Shown: positions 61,597-64,000 of the stretch, piece by piece
Layout: each line of letters starts with the position of its first letter
How positions within the stretch are numbered: position 1 is the first letter of the stretch
Assembly (NCBI GenBank): GCA_965221195.1
Contig: OZ244864.1
Location: forward strand, 2,356,001-2,420,000
Reading direction: 5' to 3'
DNA: 64,000 nt
DNA from: Poriferisodalis sp965221195
GTDB taxonomy: Bacteria > Actinomycetota > Acidimicrobiia > Acidimicrobiales > Poriferisodalaceae
The notes under the pieces: generated by a model
Told to the model about the DNA's origin: nothing
The model's input: the letters and a program-made list of their open reading frames with translations, nothing else
Databases searched by the model: none
Program-made: the position numbers and the translations under genes

Positions 61597-62766
61597 TCAC
61601 GGGTGCTTTAGCGCACGAGGTTCAAGGCAAAGGCCTGCTTCGGTGTCGAACGCAAGAGCCGATTCACCCGCCAGCAACGAGCGGATCCCGTCACCGACCA
61701 CCACTTTGCGCCAGCCCGATGCCAAGCGCGGATTGGCATCGTTAGCCAGCAAGGCAGCGATATCCGAACGGGTTGCCAGCAAGCCGCGATCAATGCCCGC
61801 CGAGCGCGCTGCTTGGTCTACCCATGCTGCAACCAGTGGCACAGCCGGCTGCAAGGCTGAGGGCAAGTGAGAGCCCTTCGGCAACGTCGGGGCTGGGATG
61901 TCCTCAGCAGCCATGGCCCGACCTTGCTGCACCTCAGCGATGATGCTCTCGCCCACTGACCCGCGTAGCTGGCCGCTGTCCACTCCCCGCAGACCGTCGA
62001 GGTCGCTGAGACTGGTGGGACTTCGCTGAGCGATGGAAAGCAGCGCCATGTCCGACATCACGAAACGGACGGGAATGTCACGATCGCTTGCGGTGCGCTC
62101 CCGCCAGGCCGCCAACCGGTAGGCGACAGCACGCTGGCTTCCTCTCATCTGCCGGACGCCTTTGATGCGCGTCCAGGCTTGATCTGGGTTGGGTCGCGGC
62201 GGAGGCAGCCGACGCCATTGCTCGCATTCGTCAAGCGCCCACTCATAGCGCCCCAGTTCGCGTAGACGAGAACGCAGCCGGTCATGCAGCCCGATCAGGT
62301 AGGCCACATCGTCGGCGGCGTAGCGTCGCTGGGTTGGACTCAACGGACGCTCAAACCAGTCCGTTAGGCGGTCGCCTTTGGCGAGTCGCTTGCTCAAGAA
62401 ACGTTCGGTCAGCGAACCCAGCGACGGAGTGCTCATACCCAAGAAGCCAGAGGCCACCTGGGTATCGAACAGTCGTGCGGGAATTACGCCGCACTCTTGA
62501 GCCAGAACCTCAATGTCCTGCGCGCAGGCATGCATCACAGTCAGCACATCAGCGCTGAGCACCTCAGCTAGTGGGGCGATGGCGACGGCTGTGGGGTCAA
62601 TCAACGCCACGCGTTCGCCTAACGCAATCTGCACGAGCGCCAACTGAGGTCGGTAGCTGCGTTCGCGATGAAATTCGGTGTCCACAGCGATGCGCTCAAC
62701 AGCCAACAAATCGGCGATCAATGCCTCAAAGTCGCTCTGCGAATCGATCCACTCGTAATCGCTCAT
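61597..62766 (-). CDS. rnd: Ribonuclease D
   Basis: A 389-residue 3'-5' exoribonuclease of the DEDDy type, acting on tRNA 3' ends. Exo motifs are VDTEFHRE (ExoI), VMHACAQDIEVL (ExoII) and RRYAADDVAYL (ExoIII, with the Tyr). One or two HRDC domains follow (about 205-390), as in longer actinobacterial RNase D proteins. ATG 62766 overlaps the mobA stop (ATGA). An unconserved open frame to 62799 lies within mobA. Confidence 0.93.
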   Translation of the reverse strand: MSDYEWIDSQSDFEALIADLLAVERIAVDTEFHRERSYRPQLALVQIALGERVALIDPTAVAIAPLAEVLSADVLTVMHACAQDIEVLAQECGVIPARLFDTQVASGFLGMSTPSLGSLTERFLSKRLAKGDRLTDWFERPLSPTQRRYAADDVAYLIGLHDRLRSRLRELGRYEWALDECEQWRRLPPPRPNPDQAWTRIKGVRQMRGSQRAVAYRLAAWRERTASDRDIPVRFVMSDMALLSIAQRSPTSLSDLDGLRGVDSGQLRGSVGESIIAEVQQGRAMAAEDIPAPTLPKGSHLPSALQPAVPLVAAWVDQAARSAGIDRGLLATRSDIAALLANDANPRLASGWRKVVVGDGIRSLLAGESALAFDTEAGLCLEPRALKHP

Positions 62767-63356
62767 GGCGCCGCCGAACCGCACGCTGAGGGTCGGCACG
62801 CGACACGGGCCGCCAGAATCGCCTCCGCTGTGGCTATATCGGCTGGTGTGTTCACGTTGAGGACATCTGCTGAGCCAGCTTCAACGGTTTGTACCTGCGA
62901 TTCTGCCAGCACCTCGCTCGGTCCTCGCGCCCCGGCATGCAACCCGCAACGCAGCAGCGGCAGCGCAGCAGCGGTGTAGCAGCCGATGAGCGGTTCGAGC
63001 CGACTGCTGCGAGCCAGCACCACTGTGGCGCCGGTGAAGTGGGCTTGGGTTGCTAGCGCTGCGAGCAACTCAGCAGGCACCGTGGGCACATCGGTCGGGC
63101 ATACCAAGATGTCACCGTGGCGTTCGAGCGCGTCAACGAGCCCAGCCAAAGGCCCGCTTTGGGGGACGCTGTCGGGCAGAGCCATAAGCGGCGGCGGTGG
63201 AGTGCCGCCTTGGGCGACTACTGGATGTGCGCCCGCAGCGGCCAGCGCTTCAGCAACCCACAGCGCCAGCGGCTTGCCGGCCAGCGCCACGTTGGCTTTG
63301 TCGTGTCCCATGCGCGTTGAGGCACCGCCGCACAACACCACGCCGACCAGTTTCAC
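62763..63356 (-). CDS. mobA: Molybdenum cofactor guanylyltransferase
   Basis: A 197-residue MobA, which attaches GMP to molybdopterin to form MGD. The nucleotide-binding LCGGASTRMGHDKA and the Asp in PTDVPTV are typical, and VLNVNTPAD closes it. GTG 63356 (VKLVGVVLCGG) gives the family length. It is the only cofactor-synthesis gene here and is needed by a bis-MGD enzyme such as the oxidoreductase at 483-3419. It is coupled to rnd and lies 7 bases after the DUF3151 gene. Confidence 0.92.
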   Translation of the reverse strand: MKLVGVVLCGGASTRMGHDKANVALAGKPLALWVAEALAAAGAHPVVAQGGTPPPPLMALPDSVPQSGPLAGLVDALERHGDILVCPTDVPTVPAELLAALATQAHFTGATVVLARSSRLEPLIGCYTAAALPLLRCGLHAGARGPSEVLAESQVQTVEAGSADVLNVNTPADIATAEAILAARVACRPSACGSAAP

Positions 63357-63363
63357 GCCAATC

Positions 63364-63909
63364 TCACGCTTGGGGCCACTCACCGCAGGGCGGCTCGCCT
63401 CCGGGATCGAGCTGCGCCAAAAACCCGGCACAGCGCTCAGCTTCGTCGGTCTCCCCGATAGCGGCAGCACATTGGCCTAAGCCATGCAACGACCACAAGA
63501 AGCCGCGGTTGGAAGGTTCCGACCAGCGCACATAGCCGCTGCCCCGCCACCCCGCAGCACGCAACGCATCAAGACCACGGTGGTACCCCACACGGCAATA
63601 GGCGTAGGCCTCCACATGCCGACCTTGGGCTGCTGCGCTGCGGCCAAGCTCCGCCCAAACGTCAAGGAACTGCGGCCAACGCGCCGCTATGGCAATCAGC
63701 GCCTCGTCGCAGTCAGATTCGGGGCGGCCAGACTCGGGGCGATCCAGCGCTGCGGCCAAAGCGGCGCTTGCGGGCGCCGGTGCTGCGCTCAGCACTGTTG
63801 AAGGCAGCCCGCCTCGACTGAGTTCAATTGGAGTACTGGGCTCAATTGGAGTACTGGGCTCAATGGGGGTGTTGGGAGCGTGAGGCGTTGCGTCGGCGTT
63901 GTTAGGCAC
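63364..63909 (-). CDS. DUF3151 protein
   Basis: A 181-residue protein with the DUF3151 core, ARWPQFLDVWAELGR, AYCRVGYHRGLDALRAAGWR and EPSNRGFLWSL, followed by DEAERCAGFLAQLDP. DUF3151 is a conserved actinobacterial family of unknown function with a tetratricopeptide-like helical feel. The N-terminal tail is an 18-bp tandem duplication (TPIEPSTPIEPSTPIELS at 63818-63870). GTG 63909 is assumed to be the start. It appears to be the first gene of a transcript with mobA and rnd. Confidence 0.85.
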   Translation of the reverse strand: MPNNADATPHAPNTPIEPSTPIEPSTPIELSRGGLPSTVLSAAPAPASAALAAALDRPESGRPESDCDEALIAIAARWPQFLDVWAELGRSAAAQGRHVEAYAYCRVGYHRGLDALRAAGWRGSGYVRWSEPSNRGFLWSLHGLGQCAAAIGETDEAERCAGFLAQLDPGGEPPCGEWPQA

Positions 63910-64000
63910 ATCACAACTTTAGTGACCGACCCGCCGCGGACCCAGTAGCAGTCCCTGCTGCGAACTGTGTCGCTGCGTACTCTTTGGTGAAATGCTCAAT

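Overview
This window looks like a chromosome segment of a high-GC actinobacterium (about 60% GC by eye). The class Acidimicrobiia is the most likely home, but that is inference. Pointers are a fused F420-precursor (FO) synthase of the FbiC type, a DUF3151 protein, a monomeric NADP isocitrate dehydrogenase, frequent GTG/TTG starts and many GTGA/ATGA stop-start overlaps. A glycine-betaine-type ABC transporter and many leucine-rich-repeat (LRR) surface proteins would fit a saline or host-associated life. No tRNA, rRNA, CRISPR array, transposase or prophage gene was found.

Layout. 1-423: end of a secreted-type esterase. 483-4808 (minus): a molybdopterin oxidoreductase and its fused FeS/NrfD-like membrane subunit; the cofactor gene mobA lies at the other end (62763-63356). 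4971-9679 (plus): proV-proW-proX-like compatible-solute transporter. 9853-16251: SDR, alpha/beta hydrolase, quinone-oxidoreductase-like protein, ribH, an Ldh_2 dehydrogenase and a degenerate LysM metallophosphatase. 16667-19183: secreted LRR protein. 19282-37517 (minus): an 18-kb seven-gene cluster encoding an LRR-sugar-dehydrogenase lipoprotein, an LRR lipoprotein, a 2437-residue membrane protein with three transglutaminase-like domains, a polytopic membrane protein, MoxR, DUF58 and a small membrane protein. 37610-42794: ilvE, a TcuA/fumarate-reductase-like flavoprotein and icd. 42870-45112: a probable restriction endonuclease and DNA methyltransferase pair. 45245-48030: argG and a divergent M20 deacylase. 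48160-52966: a small protein, a FIST sensor protein, tkt and tal. 53023-56213: HxlR regulator and fbiC. 56227-60267: glcDEF-like glycolate oxidase and a small protein. 60300-63909: a Cys-rich protein, a small acidic protein, rnd, mobA and DUF3151.

The most unusual system is the 19282-37517 cluster. It has the known MoxR/DUF58/TgpA-like transglutaminase plan, but the transglutaminase is greatly enlarged. In all three of its transglutaminase-like domains the expected catalytic Cys is Ala while His and Asp remain, and it also carries HEAT repeats, about six Ig-like domains and a DUF4129-like tail. Two upstream LRR lipoproteins are packed tightly against it, suggesting a non-catalytic surface adhesion or sensing machine whose assembly is served by the MoxR ATPase and DUF58.

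A second window-wide signal is short tandem duplication (units 12-27 bp) concentrated at gene ends, stop-start junctions, signal-peptide linkers and N-terminal tails. In two places (3409-3450 and 21327-21382) a 14-bp unit containing the stop or start codon is repeated across the whole junction between consecutive genes.
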